Positions 23,681-36,956 of a stretch of 64,000 bases of DNA are shown here, piece by piece; the stretch's first letter is position 1; each line of letters starts with the position of its first letter. The position numbers and the translations under genes were made by a program. The DNA is from Phoebastria nigripes (Eukaryota > Chordata > Aves > Procellariiformes > Diomedeidae). The stretch covers positions 10,612 through 74,611 of the forward strand of contig JAYKAV010000004.1 in the NCBI GenBank assembly GCA_035582835.1. Reading direction: 5' to 3'. The notes under the pieces are model-generated. The model did not search any database, had not been told where the DNA came from, and was given only the letters and a program-made list of their open reading frames with translations.

Positions 23681-26431
23681 AAACTATAGTGTCTCATACT
23701 TCTTCATGAAATTGTCCTTCTCTGTTTAAATGGATATCTATTCTATTGTCTAGAAATGGTTGGTATTCAATCTATCAGATCTAATCTCTGATTTTATTTG
23801 TATGAAGAACAAAAACATACAGTTTGATTGAAGATAAAGTAATGACTTTTAAATTTAAAACACTTTTCAAGTATTACTGATTTAATAAAGCTGGGATTTC
23901 CTTTCTCACTAGTAGCTCACATCCTGTCAGTTATACCAGTTTGAATCTGGTACTGGACTGTCTTCCAAAAGGATACTGTTTGACTCTTACTTCATGAATA
24001 TAAACTGCGTGGGCACTCTCAGAACAATGTGCCACATTAAGTGCCCCTAATAAAGTTAGAATAGAGGTCACTGTGGCTTCCTAGAATTCATGGAATAACA
24101 TCGAGTGTCCAAAAAGAGGGTTCAACTTTTAGGGTACCACCCTAAAGACTCGGGAGACTGAATGGAATTTATTGCTCTGTGTGACATCTCGTCTGTTTAG
24201 GTCATATATGCACAGCTGTGGACCAAGCTAGCTGTGCCTATGACATCAGCAGCAGAAGTGTGAACAAGTATGGTGCAGAGACACCTTAACTCAGCTTAAG
24301 TCTGGAAACAATACACATTATGTCAACATGGTCACAGTCCATGGCAAATGAAACTATTTACTTGGAGTCAGAAGTCCTCCTCCACTTCTCCTGTTCCTGA
24401 CAGGAGTGGGTAATCTGTGCCGTAAGGATGATGCTGTGCCATTTAGATTTACTGTTTTAGGTTTTCTTTAACTTGAGGATCTTTGCACCGTCCTGCCTTT
24501 ATCTTGCTGTGGGCATGTCAACACAATCTTTGGCAGGCAGATGCACGCTCTGAGTTGGCCAGATGCAACCTAATGGCAATTTGTGCATCTGTAATTACCA
24601 CAACACTATGCTAATGTTAATAAGCCGTAACGACAGTTTGTTCAAGCACTGTCACAGGAATGGCAGTTTCAGTTTTTGATTTGGAGCTAGTTTGTCTTCA
24701 GTTAACTGGGAGCATGTGCAAGGAGAGTTTGCATCTGCCTAGAAGAGAACAAGTGGACATACCTGCTAACAATTCCCTACTTTTCCAATGGCAAGGCTGG
24801 AGGTGTTGTGAGGATTAGTACATTTCACATTGAGAATTCCTCAGTATGTTATTGATACTGGGTGGTATACATGTTCCAAAGACAAGTATACAGAAGTAAT
24901 TTTAGACTTCATCAATAATACTGAACAGATAATTATGGGAAACACATTATTTAGTAGAGAACCTTATAGAAAAAAGAAAGTGGTCTTCACTTCTCTGATC
25001 TGCAGAAACTATTTCTAAAGTAAAAACCAGAAAGTCTCCATCCTCATTTAGCCTTCTTTAGCTTCTCTCTTCAGGCTAACAAAGATGCCATTTGTGTCAG
25101 TTATGATAATAGATTTCATTATGAGAATATCTATACATATGACACTGAATGGACAGACCATGTACTTTTAAAAAAGACAGGTACTGTACTCTGATAACAA
25201 AAAATGTGTTTTACTTGTTGCTTGTAATTACCAGAAAATCACGTACACGTTTTTCAGTTGAATCAGCCCTTTTTATTGCCAGGTTGTAAACTGACCATCT
25301 GCATTACCAAATGTAAGAGGTTGGAATCAAAAGTTTTATCACAGAAATATTTACCTCCCTAATATCATACCTCAAAATTTCAGTTTAGATGATGCAGTTA
25401 CATTGCACAATGCAAGCGAATGGAAACATTGCTAGAGAAGAGAAATTCTGCCAAACGGATGTAGGGCAAAGCTCAGCATTAACTCAATGAATCTGAGAAG
25501 GTTAACTGTTTCCACTCTGATTTTACTTCTTGTAAGACAGCAGGACCCCAAAAGTATTTTTATAATGTAAAGACTAAAAACATATAAAACAGTTCTTTAT
25601 GTAGTTAGGAATTAAGCCTTACACAAAGATATTTCATGAACAATTAAACTCAGACTAGTAATACAAATGTTTGGTTTATATTATATATTATAATAATATT
25701 ATATATTATTATTAAAGTGTTTACTGTGAAAAGTAGCTTTTGCTTCACTGTGCATTTTTTTCCTAACAACTGCTTAGAAAAGCTTATATTCTCATTTTTG
25801 CTGTTTTAATAATTCTTTGTCATAGGCATGTGCAGCTATTTTTAGGATCGAATTTCAGAAAAACTTCAGGTAACAGAATTCTAAGATATTACTTTTTAAA
25901 CTTATTTGATAATTCAAGCAAAATAAACTTGGAACACACGTATATTTGCAAGTGTGGCTACAGTTCAAATGGAAATATGAGCAGCAGAGCTATTCTAGGG
26001 TTTTATGAATCTAATGAACACTTGTGAGAATGCCTAGATTACCTCCTCCCGACATTTTAAAAACCTCACGATAGCCTATTTGCAAGAGAAGTGATCAAGA
26101 TTTGCTAAGAGTCAACAGTAGGTAAAAAGAATAGAATCAGATGTTTACAGAAAACGACACCACACAGCGTGTCATGATTTCTACAAACATGGCTCTTAAC
26201 AATGTTCACTCTATCTCCAGGAAACAGTCCAACTGACCTTTGTTCAGTCTTCAGTGTTCTTATGAGAAAAAACACAACTCAGTGCTCAAAAGGCCTGTCA
26301 TGCAGAAGATACCTCTAAGTAAGGCTTGTCTTCCAGTTTTAAGAATAAAATCTTTCAGAGCCATTATGTGAAACTTTGTGTGATGCTTTAAAATACACCT
26401 GGACTATGAAAACAGAATTTTATTTTTTAAC
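23681..26431. other. noncoding sequence, nothing firm
   Basis: No exon was found. The part at 24400-24720 is less AT-rich, with homeodomain-like words (taattacc, taatgttaataa), and could be conserved noncoding DNA. An AT-only stretch (25677-25714) is a degenerate microsatellite. Confidence 0.35.
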
Positions 26432-26485
26432 CGCCCCCCCCCCCCAAGAAAAAAACCAAAACAAACCAAAAAAAAACCCAACAAC
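26432..26485. repeat. C run followed by an A/C tract
   Basis: A C run of about 14 bases leads into A/C-only sequence (26449-26485), broken by one G at 26448 and one at the start of the C run. Confidence 0.8.
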
Positions 26486-27152
26486 GACCAAGGAGAGAAG
26501 TGTCTCTTCTTTGAGGAAAACATGCACCTTCAATAAATATTAGGTGTTTCTTCCTTCCTGCTGCTTGAGTTTCCCCTCTTTTTTTGCCCCCACTACAACA
26601 GTAGTTTTTCTGATCAAATGTTCACAAATGTAGTTACAAAATTCATTATGCCATTTTCATAGGTAAAAATAGAACATCACTGCAGAAACGGATTGTTCTA
26701 TAGGTTGAGAGATGTTACTACTTTAATAACTGCAGGTCACATGTAATAGATTCAGTGTGGTTATGAACAGAAAAAGGTTTTCTGCAGGGCTAACTTTCAT
26801 TGACTTGGGTGTAAACAGAGACTATCTAGAAACCTTTCAGGACTGTATTCAGTGGGCTTCATGGTCTGGAAAATAGTCAAACACGTTGAAGGTGCATTAA
26901 AGCAGTAGTAACATTCACTGATCACAATAAAAAAAAAAACCAATCAAGTAAGATTTCTTTAGAATAGCTTTTATAATATTTACATGATAATAAAGTCTCT
27001 TTTTCTTTTAATTTTTCAGTCCACTCAATGGCTACAGTTGTCTTTCCTGGTTTAAAATGGGCACAGAAGAACAGATATCAGAACTCCATCTAACAGCAAA
27101 AAGACTTTTCTCTTGAAAGGTAGTATTTCTTGGTTTTGTTTAGTTGTGGTTA
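26486..27152. other. noncoding sequence, nothing recognised
   Basis: AT-rich with no supportable feature apart from a short A run near 26929-26939. Confidence 0.4.
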
Positions 27153-27192
27153 GTTGGTTGGTTTTTTGGGGTTTTTTTGTTTTTTTTTTTTT
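27153..27192. repeat. G/T-only tract
   Basis: Forty bases of G and T only (TTGG repeat, GGGG block, T run), the complement type of the A/C tracts. Confidence 0.8.
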
Positions 27193-27343
27193 AAATGAGA
27201 TCCTGAGTAGCTAAAAATGCAAAATACACGATTCATAGGAAAGTGTATTTCTTTTCATCAAGATTTTTACAGGAAACAATAGTTTCCCCAGCCAGATCTG
27301 CTCTTATATATAGCAGATAAAGTGTTCATTCATGTGCCTAGGA

Positions 27344-27344
<1 letters not shown>

Positions 27345-27379
<35 letters not shown>
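27345..27379. repeat. 35-base A run
   Basis: An uninterrupted A homopolymer followed by GAGAGAG. No processed pseudogene or AATAAA signal was recognised just upstream, so it is not called as a retrocopy tail. Confidence 0.9.
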
Positions 27380-27382
<3 letters not shown>

Positions 27383-28384
27383 AGAGGCTATCAGACCGTG
27401 GCACATGAAGGGCTGCACAGAATAAAAGCAGGTGATTCCTGAGGCTTTAGAACACACCTAGGAATCTTTTGATTTATACTAATGTTTGCAAATGATACAG
27501 AAGAAGTGAATATAAGATCAAAATTCATTTTCAAATTAGCAGCATGTAAGCAAATCATGCACTCAGAACTGAAACCCACTACCGTGACATTAAACAAACA
27601 TCTGTAAATTTACTTTTAAGAATAGTAAAATCAGAATAAGTCTACCGTGAGTTTAGGAGAACTGTATAGAAAACATCACCCATCAGAGAGTTCTCAAACC
27701 CAGCAACATAAATTCTGTATGTACACAGGCTGTATAATTCAAAGACATTCACAGAAATGTAATGCAAAGGTAGTGAGGAGGATTATTTCGACTAAATGCT
27801 AAAAGCTGTTGAACCCAGTGTGTGGAACTGCCATAAACTGGCACAAATCCATTTAACATCTGATCACTCAGACAGTACGCTTACAGACCTACAGGCATGA
27901 CCTGAATACTGAACATCTAAGGAACAATTTTGACTAGTGTCACAAAGCCACAGACCAAAACAAACAAGTAAATCAAAACTCTCAAAAACACAAACAAAAC
28001 CAAATGATGAATTTTTATACTGAATGGTAAACTCCCCAACACAGCTATGACCTGGGCTGCAACAACTAAGTGACCGTAATGATTAATTGTGCAAAACTCA
28101 ACTTTCCCATATCTTCCCAGAGGGAGAAAATGAAATCAGTAGCTTACAATACCTACAATACATCTTTGGTTTTATTATTAAAAAAACTCAGAGAAAAATA
28201 TCCTTTTGTCTCATGTACTACCTTGAATAGAACCTGGCACACCAGAACATCCCTTTAGTTCTTAGTTCTTCTGTGCTCTTGGATTAGCCCCACACTTTTT
28301 CAGCACTACTTTATAAACATGCCCACTACTTAAAGATACATAAAGGTAGAGCTTGATTTTCTATTCTTTACTAAATCAAAATTC
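27380..28384. other. noncoding sequence, nothing recognised
   Basis: AT-rich with no exon or repeat family I can support. Confidence 0.4.
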
Positions 28385-28520
28385 CCACATACTCACACGG
28401 GAGTTATAAAACTCCTGAAAGCTTCAATCAGACCCTGAAAGCTGCAATCAGTACAACCCCCAAAACAGTACTCCTGCCACACAAGTCTCCCATCGACTTC
28501 AGTGGGAGTTCCACAGCTAC
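28385..28520. repeat. old amniote repeat-like patch with a local duplication
   Basis: Bases 28417-28453 contain two near-copies of gaaagctncaatcag in tandem. Further on, cccatcgacttcagtgggag resembles the TTGACTTCAATGGGAG motif found in ancient interspersed repeats of birds and reptiles. The family is not assigned. The match is a motif, not an aligned element. Confidence 0.35.
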
Positions 28521-31500
28521 AGAGTGTGCACAGTTCTGTCAGCAGAATTCATCTCGCATAACACAATTTTCTTAAAATAAACTATACAGGCTAGAGATAG
28601 AGGTAGCATTCATATTATACCATAGACAGGCTTCATTGGAAAAAGTCAGCATTTGTTTTTCCATAAATCTAAAGTTAGGGTATTATTCCACAATACTGAA
28701 AGCACAGGAGTACATGAATTATTGGATTATTTATCACTGATGGCAATGCCCAGTTGGATATAATTCATCTTGAATTTCAAGTCCCAGATAAGATTTACAA
28801 AATTAGAATTCAGGAACAAAAAGCAAACAGAAAGCAACAAAAGCAAACCGTCTATTGTGAAATACGGATGTCTGAAACAAAATCATTCAGGTGATTAGCA
28901 AAAAACACAATGTTTCAATGTCGTGCAATTTTATCTTTGTAATTCTCTATTATTGTTATATGTGCAAATAAATCATTTAAGGCTGCATTTTCTAAGAACA
29001 GTTTTCTTCAACTTTCAAAGAGATGTAAGCAAGTGAGAAAAAGTTTTCAGACATTAAAAAAAATGGAAAAAAGGTTTTTGACACCCAAGCATCTGATTTT
29101 TTGAAGTTTTCCCAGAAACAACTGTAGAGAGCAATTTTTTTTTTTTTTTTTAAACGTATGGACAACATCTAGTTACACCGGAAGAATTTCCAACAGGTAC
29201 CAAAGAAACTCTGGCAATTCTTACTGCATTAAGAAGTCATATCTGCTATGTAACACCTATTAATGGATGAGAAACACTCAAATAATTGTATTTGCCAGGA
29301 AGTATCATTCAGCAATTTGAAAATTATTTTTCCGCTATGTCTTGAGTACTTTTATATGAAGAATGTCTTAGAAGCACATCATTTGAAGGGATCTCCTGGG
29401 ACATTCTGGGGACCCATTAAATGTAACCCTTTCATAAATTACTAAAGAATCGTCTTAAGAACAACCATACTTCTTGCCTCTCACTCTTATCATGCTCCAG
29501 AGTCACTGCTTTTTTGGCCAGAAATTAATTTTCATCCTGAAGTTTTTTTTTTTTTTTTTTTTTTTTGTAACCAGGTTATATCCATTTACTCATATATCAT
29601 GCTTTCCTTTCAAGTACCTCTGCACTCTCTATGTGTTCATCCCCAGGAGTCATCTTCCTAACAATCAAATCTCTCTCAGCATTCATTTTACTAGGGTAAC
29701 TGCTCAAACAGTTTTAGCCCCCACCCCCTTGTAAGGCAGAACTTGTAACACTGATTACAGTGCAAAAGAGATACTTATGAACAAGGAGGTCTTTTACAAT
29801 TGGTCTGATGCAGATCAGCTTAAAATTCAAGTACTTCACATTACTATTTGTTAAATTAAGATAACCATTACCAAAAGGCTAGGAAAATAAATAAAATACT
29901 AAAAAAAAAAAGTAGGAAAGAAACACCAAACAAAACAAAAATGTAATTAAATTGCTGGGAAGTCCATGAATATAACATGTAGTTCTGAGCCCATCACACA
30001 AGAGATGGGGAGCTTCTCTATGGTACATACAATTATGAATGTCATGGAAGAGTTGAGCAAGGAATTAGTATTATTCCATTACTTACAACACAGCAACTAA
30101 GGGACTGAACATTATTTTTTTCAGGCTTCTTTCAGCATTTTTCCCTTGTTTAAATTGTTGACACAGTGTACCAAGTAGATCAAAGTATCAACAGGTTTAA
30201 GAATAAATTCATGCGACAAAGATCTGCCAAGATTATTAAGGAAGATCACATAGGTATAACCTGACATATCCCTGAATGTTGTAGGGTGCACTGACAGAAG
30301 TATCGCACTGTTCTTGTTCTGTACTTATCCTGTTTCTTTACGACTTTTGCCTTGAGTCTCTGTCGGATCAAGGTCACTGGAGTACATCAATCTTTGTTCT
30401 GATCCAGTAAGCACGTTAGTTTATAAGTATGGGATGTTCAAGAACTTTAAAAATAATGCTAAATTATGTTATTCCTGTTAACTGGTCTTCAGTACATTTA
30501 ACACATCCCCCTTTTTTATCCTCTCCCCCAAACCCTGGATCTTTAGTTTATTTTGCTTTGACTAATTAAGATAACATAATGATATAATATTGACATAATA
30601 ACATTGCAGTTCTAATTACATCTTTCCTGTTATAATAAAGAAGAAAATTCATTTTGTGTGATCAGTACAGAAAATTATTCATAGTAAGAGACAGAATTAC
30701 CTCTCCCTACTTGTTTATGTCTATCTGTGACACATGCCACAAGGATCTCCATACACTGCTTTATGTCTCTCTCTTTTTAAATACTTTATTATTTTAAGTG
30801 TAGACCTGACTTCATACAAGCCAAATTCAGCTGCGGTATAAAGGTCTGCAAAGTTAATAGGTTTGAAATTGCTTGCAGCTTGACTGAATATGGTGCAATG
30901 TGTTTTAGTAGCAAGAAAATTGATGGCAACGATTTTGTTTTTAAACTGAATTCATAATACTCTCCAAATGGCACCGCCTGGGCAGAGTGATGAGGACAGC
31001 AACTTCTTGTATGAGTTTCATATATGAATTCCAAGTATGAACTTCAGCTCATAGCCAGTCGAACAACTGGTATTGTTACTTAGTCTACAACTGCAATGTA
31101 AATAATCAGTTTAATATTAGCTAACTGGAAATGTCATTGAAAAGGGAATTTGCATTCATACCCTAATAAGTTATTCATATGCTACAGGTATATTATGTAT
31201 TACCTTGAATTTTGCTGAATTATGAAGTTATTCATCAACCTTTGTCTGCTGTTTAGCAACACCACTCTGGTAATCAGAACACTAAATAAAAACTAGTGTA
31301 CCTTTCTAAAGTCACAATAAAAATTTAGGTAGGAGGAAAAAAAAATATAACTGGGCAAAGAGAAAAAGAGCCACTTCTACTCCCCTCTCTTCTTCATTTT
31401 TTTTCTGGAAAAAAGTCACTACTCTTAAATAAACATAAATTAACATATCGATGTTTTATGCTTTTTACGGAAAGCTAGTTCTTGAAGGAACTTGTATAGT

Positions 31501-32049
31501 ACTTGAATAGGAGGAAATTTATAGCACTTGAAAGAGGAAATTTATTTCCGTAATGATACGCAGGACCAATAAAGAAGCTGACTAAACCCCCATAGTACTT
31601 AATGTTGCTTCCTGAGTTTATCTAGATGTTGTCCATCCACAAACTGGCTATTTCAGATAAGATTATACTTAGATCATGCAAACTGGTGGCAAATGACAGC
31701 CTTGGTTTGTAGATCTCCAGGCTTACCAAAATTATTTATTCAAACAGGTTTCTAAAAGACTTGATCTCTTCATGCTATTTGCAATGCTCCTTGTGTATCA
31801 TATTAAAGAACAAATGAAATCAAACAACTGCTTTTTTCTTTTCTAAAAGGAGCAAAAAACAGGTAAAACATTTCAGAAGGTGCTTGGTTTGATTTTGTTT
31901 TTTTAAACGGTTGCAGTGTTCTTAAATAGGTAGAAACCGTGTAATGAATTTTTAGTTGATACACTTCACTGTCTACCTCCTTCCCAAATTAACTTACTTG
32001 AGACAGTAAAATAATTGCTTTTAAAGAACTGGTTCTGTTTGTTTCTCAT
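28521..32049. other. noncoding sequence, nothing firm
   Basis: AT-rich. It contains T runs (29136-29151 and 29543-29566) and no recognisable exon. Minus-strand open frames such as 30789-31034 have no domain features. Confidence 0.4.
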
Positions 32050-32110
32050 GCAAACACAAACTTAAGTCAATGGAAATTCTCCTCTGACTAGAATCAGTAG
32101 AGTTTGGCCA
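32050..32110 (+). repeat. old amniote repeat-like motif, plus orientation
   Basis: The words aacttaagtcaatggaaatt, then ctcctctgact and agagtttggcc, follow the order of an old amniote interspersed repeat (gacttcaatggga, then a Gly-codon-like spacer, then ttggcc). Family uncertain. Confidence 0.35.
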
Positions 32111-32389
32111 CAATGCTCATAGTCATCTTCATATTTAATAACTACATTATAAATATCTCATTCTGCAGTAGATCTTACTTTATATTTGTAGTTCAAGCCA
32201 CTACTCCTGTGTCACGTCATTAATGAGCTAGGTTTTGATGCACAGATGTAAAGAGAGAAATTTTCTGTTAATCAGAATTTCCTAACTCATAACAGCAGCA
32301 CAAAGGGATAGTATTGTCCCATCTCATGCTATTTCAAAAATGAAAGCTGTTTACCTCCTGCCATTTCAAGAGATGCTTTCACATANTCC

Positions 32390-32450
32390 ACAGATCCAAA
32401 ACCCACTGAAGTCAACTGACTCCTGCTCAGTGTGGTGGCCTCTGGATTAG
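32390..32450 (-). repeat. old amniote repeat-like motif, minus orientation
   Basis: On the minus strand it reads agttgacttcagtgggtttt followed by ggatc, the same motif type as at 28490 and 32065. An ambiguous base lies just before it at 32386. Confidence 0.35.
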
Positions 32451-32744
32451 TGCAACCAACAGTGCTTTCATGGAGCTACTCAAATGCAGGTTATTCAAAG
32501 GCTTAGGGGTCTTATTAAACAAGGTTTTCTAAAAAGTAGACTTGTGTCTACATGCATATGTATTCTTTGTTTCCTTTCCACATAATTTCTAAGTAACTTT
32601 TAAATGGATTTCTTTTCCAGTACAAAAAGATTTTAATATGATAAGTTGTCACCACAAACAGCTGTAGCCAGATAAATGACTCTCCCTGTTTATGTTCTTT
32701 TTTACTCCTCTAACTCTTTTATTCCTTTCATTCAATAAATTAAG

Positions 32745-32815
32745 AGGTAGATTCTGAGCTCATCTACAGCAGAGCAAATCAGAAGATGTCTTCTCCAATT
32801 AACAATGTCATCAGT
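32745..32815 (+). repeat. old palindromic amniote repeat-like segment
   Basis: Plus-strand agattctgagctcatctaca, gcagagcaaatcagaag and cttctccaattaac match, in order, the arm of a palindromic interspersed repeat common in reptiles and birds (AGATTCTGATCTCAGTTACA, then a spacer, then GTAAATCAGGAGTAACTCCA). I do not have a secure family name. Confidence 0.4.
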
Positions 32816-35800
32816 CAAATGATAACAATTAATATAAAAACTTAGCCAAAAATAAGAATTTAACAAAAATAAGAAGGCTTGGTACCTTTATTTTTGAAGA
32901 TACCCCATTCAAGATGTTATAGCATAACACAAGACATCTGAAGAGTATCTTGCTATTTTAAATTAACTCTGCATTTTCCTGATATCCTTTAAAAATACCC
33001 AAATCCATACAATCACAGTGTTAAGTGAAACTGAGCTACAAAAGCAATAAAAAGATTTTGTGAATGAATGCAGAATTATGTCACTGAAGCTGGACATCCT
33101 CAGATTCTTGAAGTAACAGCAAGTAGTGCTCTGAATGCTCTATTTAATATTCAAAATTATTCTAAGTTTTAAACTAGTTACCAAAAATTTAATTATTTTA
33201 GTCAAATACCTAAACTAGAAATCAGTTAAATACACTAAGGGGGGAAAAAGGGAGGGGATGGGACATAATTACTAGGTCAGAATTAGGTCATGATTAATCG
33301 ATTAGGTCAAAACAAAAAGTGATGATAAGATATATTAGATACCAATAGGCCTGGATCTAGTCTATCAGACTCCAATGAGCTTTCAGATTTGAATACATCA
33401 GGATATCCTTAAGTTTTCTCTCATGTCTCTCCCATTTCTGCATTTCAAGAGACATCGAAAATAAAATTCACGTGACCTGTGACATGTAAAACCTCAAGAT
33501 ACGCTTCATCAAGTATACTGCCCTTATTTTATGAAACAAATGTGTGTGCTAAAAACAAACAAACAAAAAACCCCAAATAAAACATCTGGCATGAATTAGT
33601 TGATACAAACTGTTTAAAATATGAATACCAGTTATTATCCAGATTCTTTATCTGGAGAAGTCTATGTCCTACTCTTTCAATAATGGATTTTCAACTCACA
33701 GACAAATTACAGTGTAGTTAAAACACGTGTCTCCCAAAATGTCATATTAACTTGACTCAATTGTGCTAGAATCAAATGGCATGTGCTGAATGGAACTGGG
33801 GGATTGCTGGAGTAAATTGGAAGAAAATTGGTAAGTAAACATGAATCACTTCGGAAAGGTGCCTCAAAGAAAAAGGTCAATGAAAAGGCAAACAAATACA
33901 GTATTTGTTCTCAAAATACTTGTTGAAAAAGAAGGCCATGAAAGGCAAATCATACATAAATTGGTCATAACACTCCAATAACATTCCTGTAGATAAAAAT
34001 AATTAGTTACCTAAATAAAATACATGAAATGTGCTGTAAGAGAAAAAGACAAAATCAAAATGATGCTATTCAACCTCTTAGAAAAGACTTTAAAGCTTTA
34101 TCTCTATGACTTTATCTTTCATACATTTCATGATTTAGAGCCACTGCAAACGATAAAAATATCCCTAACTCCATTTTGAATAGGAGTGCATGAAACAAAA
34201 CTGTCTACATATTTCTCAACCATCCATTCTTAAGTCAATCTTTTAGAACAGCTCATCAGTCAAGGTTTATTTTCAGGCAGATATTTTGATTCTCATCTTC
34301 ACTTGAACAGGAGTTACATAGGCTAAACCAGCAAATCAAACATTACTTTTTGACTGATTTTTTTTTTTTTTTTTTTTTTTAAGGGTGAAAAGGAGAGGAG
34401 AAGGTAGTAGACGTATTTTAATCTTAACGCAGTTGTATAAATCCACTGGTAGCACAAAACAACGATTAGCTGAAGTCTCAGGATATGCTTCAGATTTCGG
34501 TATACAACTGGAATAAAATATTAGTTCTACTTAATCCATGAGACAAACTCACTGATTTCAAAAATTCCAAATTTTATGGATTCCCTATGCAAAAAGCAGA
34601 AAGAAGCAGGATTCTAGAAAGTGACTGCATTGTGGTGAATAAGACACACATGCTGGCATCGCTTTTGGGGGATGTTCCTTATTAACAAACAGTCCTTTAA
34701 AAGCACTTGTAAAGAGAAACTCTTCAGAAAAAAATAAAAACAAATTCAGTATCAAAGCAGTGAAAAGAGGAAACTTAAAGCACAATGACTGAACAAGTAC
34801 TCACTCCTATGAATCTCCTGGATGAGCACGAAACAGATTAAATTCTATAAGCAAAACATTTTCTATTGCAACTTAACAAAAATTTGCTAACCTAGAGAAA
34901 CGTGTATTATGCAGAGTGATAAAAGAAATAGGATTTTGCAATCTGGGAAGATGTCCATTTCATCCACTTTAAGTCGTCGTCCCCAGACACTGCTAAAAAC
35001 CAATGAAGCCTCCTCTTCTGAGTGTTGTATCACTACATATGTTAAAAAGCAGATTTACAGAGCGGAGTAGGCTATTTTGTTGGTTTGGGGTGTGTGTTTT
35101 GTTTTGTTTTTTATTAAAGCAAAGCTAATTAAATTCAGGCCTTTCACTCTGGATGAATTGTCTGGACAGCTTTGAAAGGTTAAGAAAAAAATCCTTTTGT
35201 TCTAGCATAATAACATTGCCAGTTAAACTCCTCCCTTGTGATGAAATTAGGAGAGGGAATATTTGGCCCTGGTAGATAATTATGACATTCATAAGCTCTT
35301 AACTTAAGGGGCTGGGGGAGGGGGTTGCTGTCTGCTACTTGTTTTCAAACTGCTCTGATTTTCTGAAATGGAAAAAATACATCACAGTTCCCTCTCCCCA
35401 ATCTTAAACACCAGCACTTCCCAAAGAAAAAGTGTCAGTCAGTCATTCTTCATAAAGTCTACTGCAGCTATTTTCTTAGAAATATAAATCCTCAACCTAC
35501 AACTTTCAATATTTCCAAAGCAAATGATCCAAATCTAGTTACTGGCTTTTTCTTAAACATTCACACTCTTCTTTATCTCTACTTTTACATCAAGAGTCAT
35601 AATTGTCATTTAATACTCGGGTAAAACTGGTTTTCTTAAAAACAAACAAAAAAAACCCTCACAAACCACCACAACCTTCAGTTGATGATGTAACTGTTCC
35701 CCACCACTGCATTCCCAAAAGAAGATAAATCCCTAGAGTTTTTGGAATAGCCTCTCAAATGATTTGAATCACTTCAAGAAATTCTCAAGATTACTTCAAG

Positions 35801-36557
35801 GAAGTGTCAAAAAATTAAAAATGTACAATAAATCCAATAAATCCCTCATCATGGCAATGCTTATTAAAACTAAAAAAAAAAAAAAAAAAAAAACACACCA
35901 CTGTAGAATTTTCCTCTCCCCTAGCAACCTAAATGGGAATATTTTCCATATGCAGATGTTTTCCCACTCCCATTTACTATCCCCTGCTGTGGATTGAGGC
36001 TGCATGTTCCTGCTATTTCTACAGCCAGTTCAAAAATCTTACTCTTCCCCCCTGCGAATACAATTAACTCCCTTTATTAAAAAAAAAAAAAAAAAAGAAA
36101 AAGCTGTTTTTTTTTAAATTGAGACTAATAACAACTTACTATCAATATTAGATTTCTTCAGCTTTCTTCCTCTTCTTTCCATCGCCCCCTCATATCTATT
36201 GCCCTATAATTTTTAAAACTCAGCTTAATAGCATCTAGAATTTCACTCCATTATTTATCTCCTGACATTTGTGATAGGTAAGATACCAAAACTATGTAAT
36301 CCTCCCACGCTGCAGTAATCACACTTCACAAACTAGCTTTCTACCATTCCTCCGTTAGAGGAACCACAGACCACATCTCTATACACATTACACCTAGGTA
36401 GATCAATGCAAAGCCTGACGGAAGCTTTCCCGTTCTCCTCCTCCTTTGCCATCCCAGTGCTGGCTATGCTGAAAAGCCTCCGGACTGTTTCTGAATCGCT
36501 GCTAATCGGGAGACCTCCAGAGCTCATCCCGAGGTGGCAAAAGCACAGAAGCATTTC
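32816..36557. other. noncoding sequence with several low-complexity runs
   Basis: No exon could be supported. Low-complexity pieces are an A/C tract (33551-33577), a T run (34358-34380), a G/T-only tract (35075-35112), A/C tracts (35638-35658 and 35660-35676), and A runs (35872-35893 and about 36079-36096). Another weak repeat-like word (aggcctggatct, 33347-33358) was seen. GC content starts to rise from about 36.4 kb. Confidence 0.4.
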
Positions 36558-36565
36558 TATATAAA
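36558..36565 (+). promoter_or_regulatory. isolated TATA-box-like word
   Basis: The plus strand has a perfect TATATAAA about 200 bases outside the CpG island, in a moderately GC-rich context. No coding exon was recognised downstream on the plus strand, so this is a sequence match only. Confidence 0.2.
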
Positions 36566-36943
36566 TTGAGAGCATCTGGTGGCTCTTTGCTACTCATCAC
36601 CGAGACAAAACGTCTATATGGTATGAGGTTTAGCAATAAATGCATTGAAGGAGACCTTCAGAGCTGCAGTCCTAATACCTCAAGGCATAATGCCGGCCGC
36701 CCGCCACTTTTCTCAAGCGCAACAGATCTCACTACCCTGTCACAAAACACCGTGTAGCGTCTGGATCAGACATGCAGCCCCAGCGCTCCGGAGCGCGGGT
36801 GCGTGCATGCACCCACCCGCCCCCCGGCGCGCCCCCTGTGTGCCCGCAGCGGGGGCGGAGGGGGGCGGCAGGGAGGCGAAGCCGCCCCCGTCCCGGTGCG
36901 GGGCAGTGCCCGAGCACCGGCGGCCGCCGCCGTGGAGCTCTGC

Positions 36944-36956
36944 CGCCCCCTGCTGC
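36944..36956 (-). promoter_or_regulatory. candidate CTCF-type site in the CpG island
   Basis: Plus-strand cgccccctgctgc fits 12 of 13 positions of the reverse-oriented CTCF core. It is a motif match in GC-rich DNA where chance matches are frequent. Confidence 0.3.

Noticed and set aside
24128..24146. Telomere-like inverted repeat tttagggt / accctaaa
   Set aside because: Arms of only eight bases with a three-base loop and no tandem repeats; compatible with chance.
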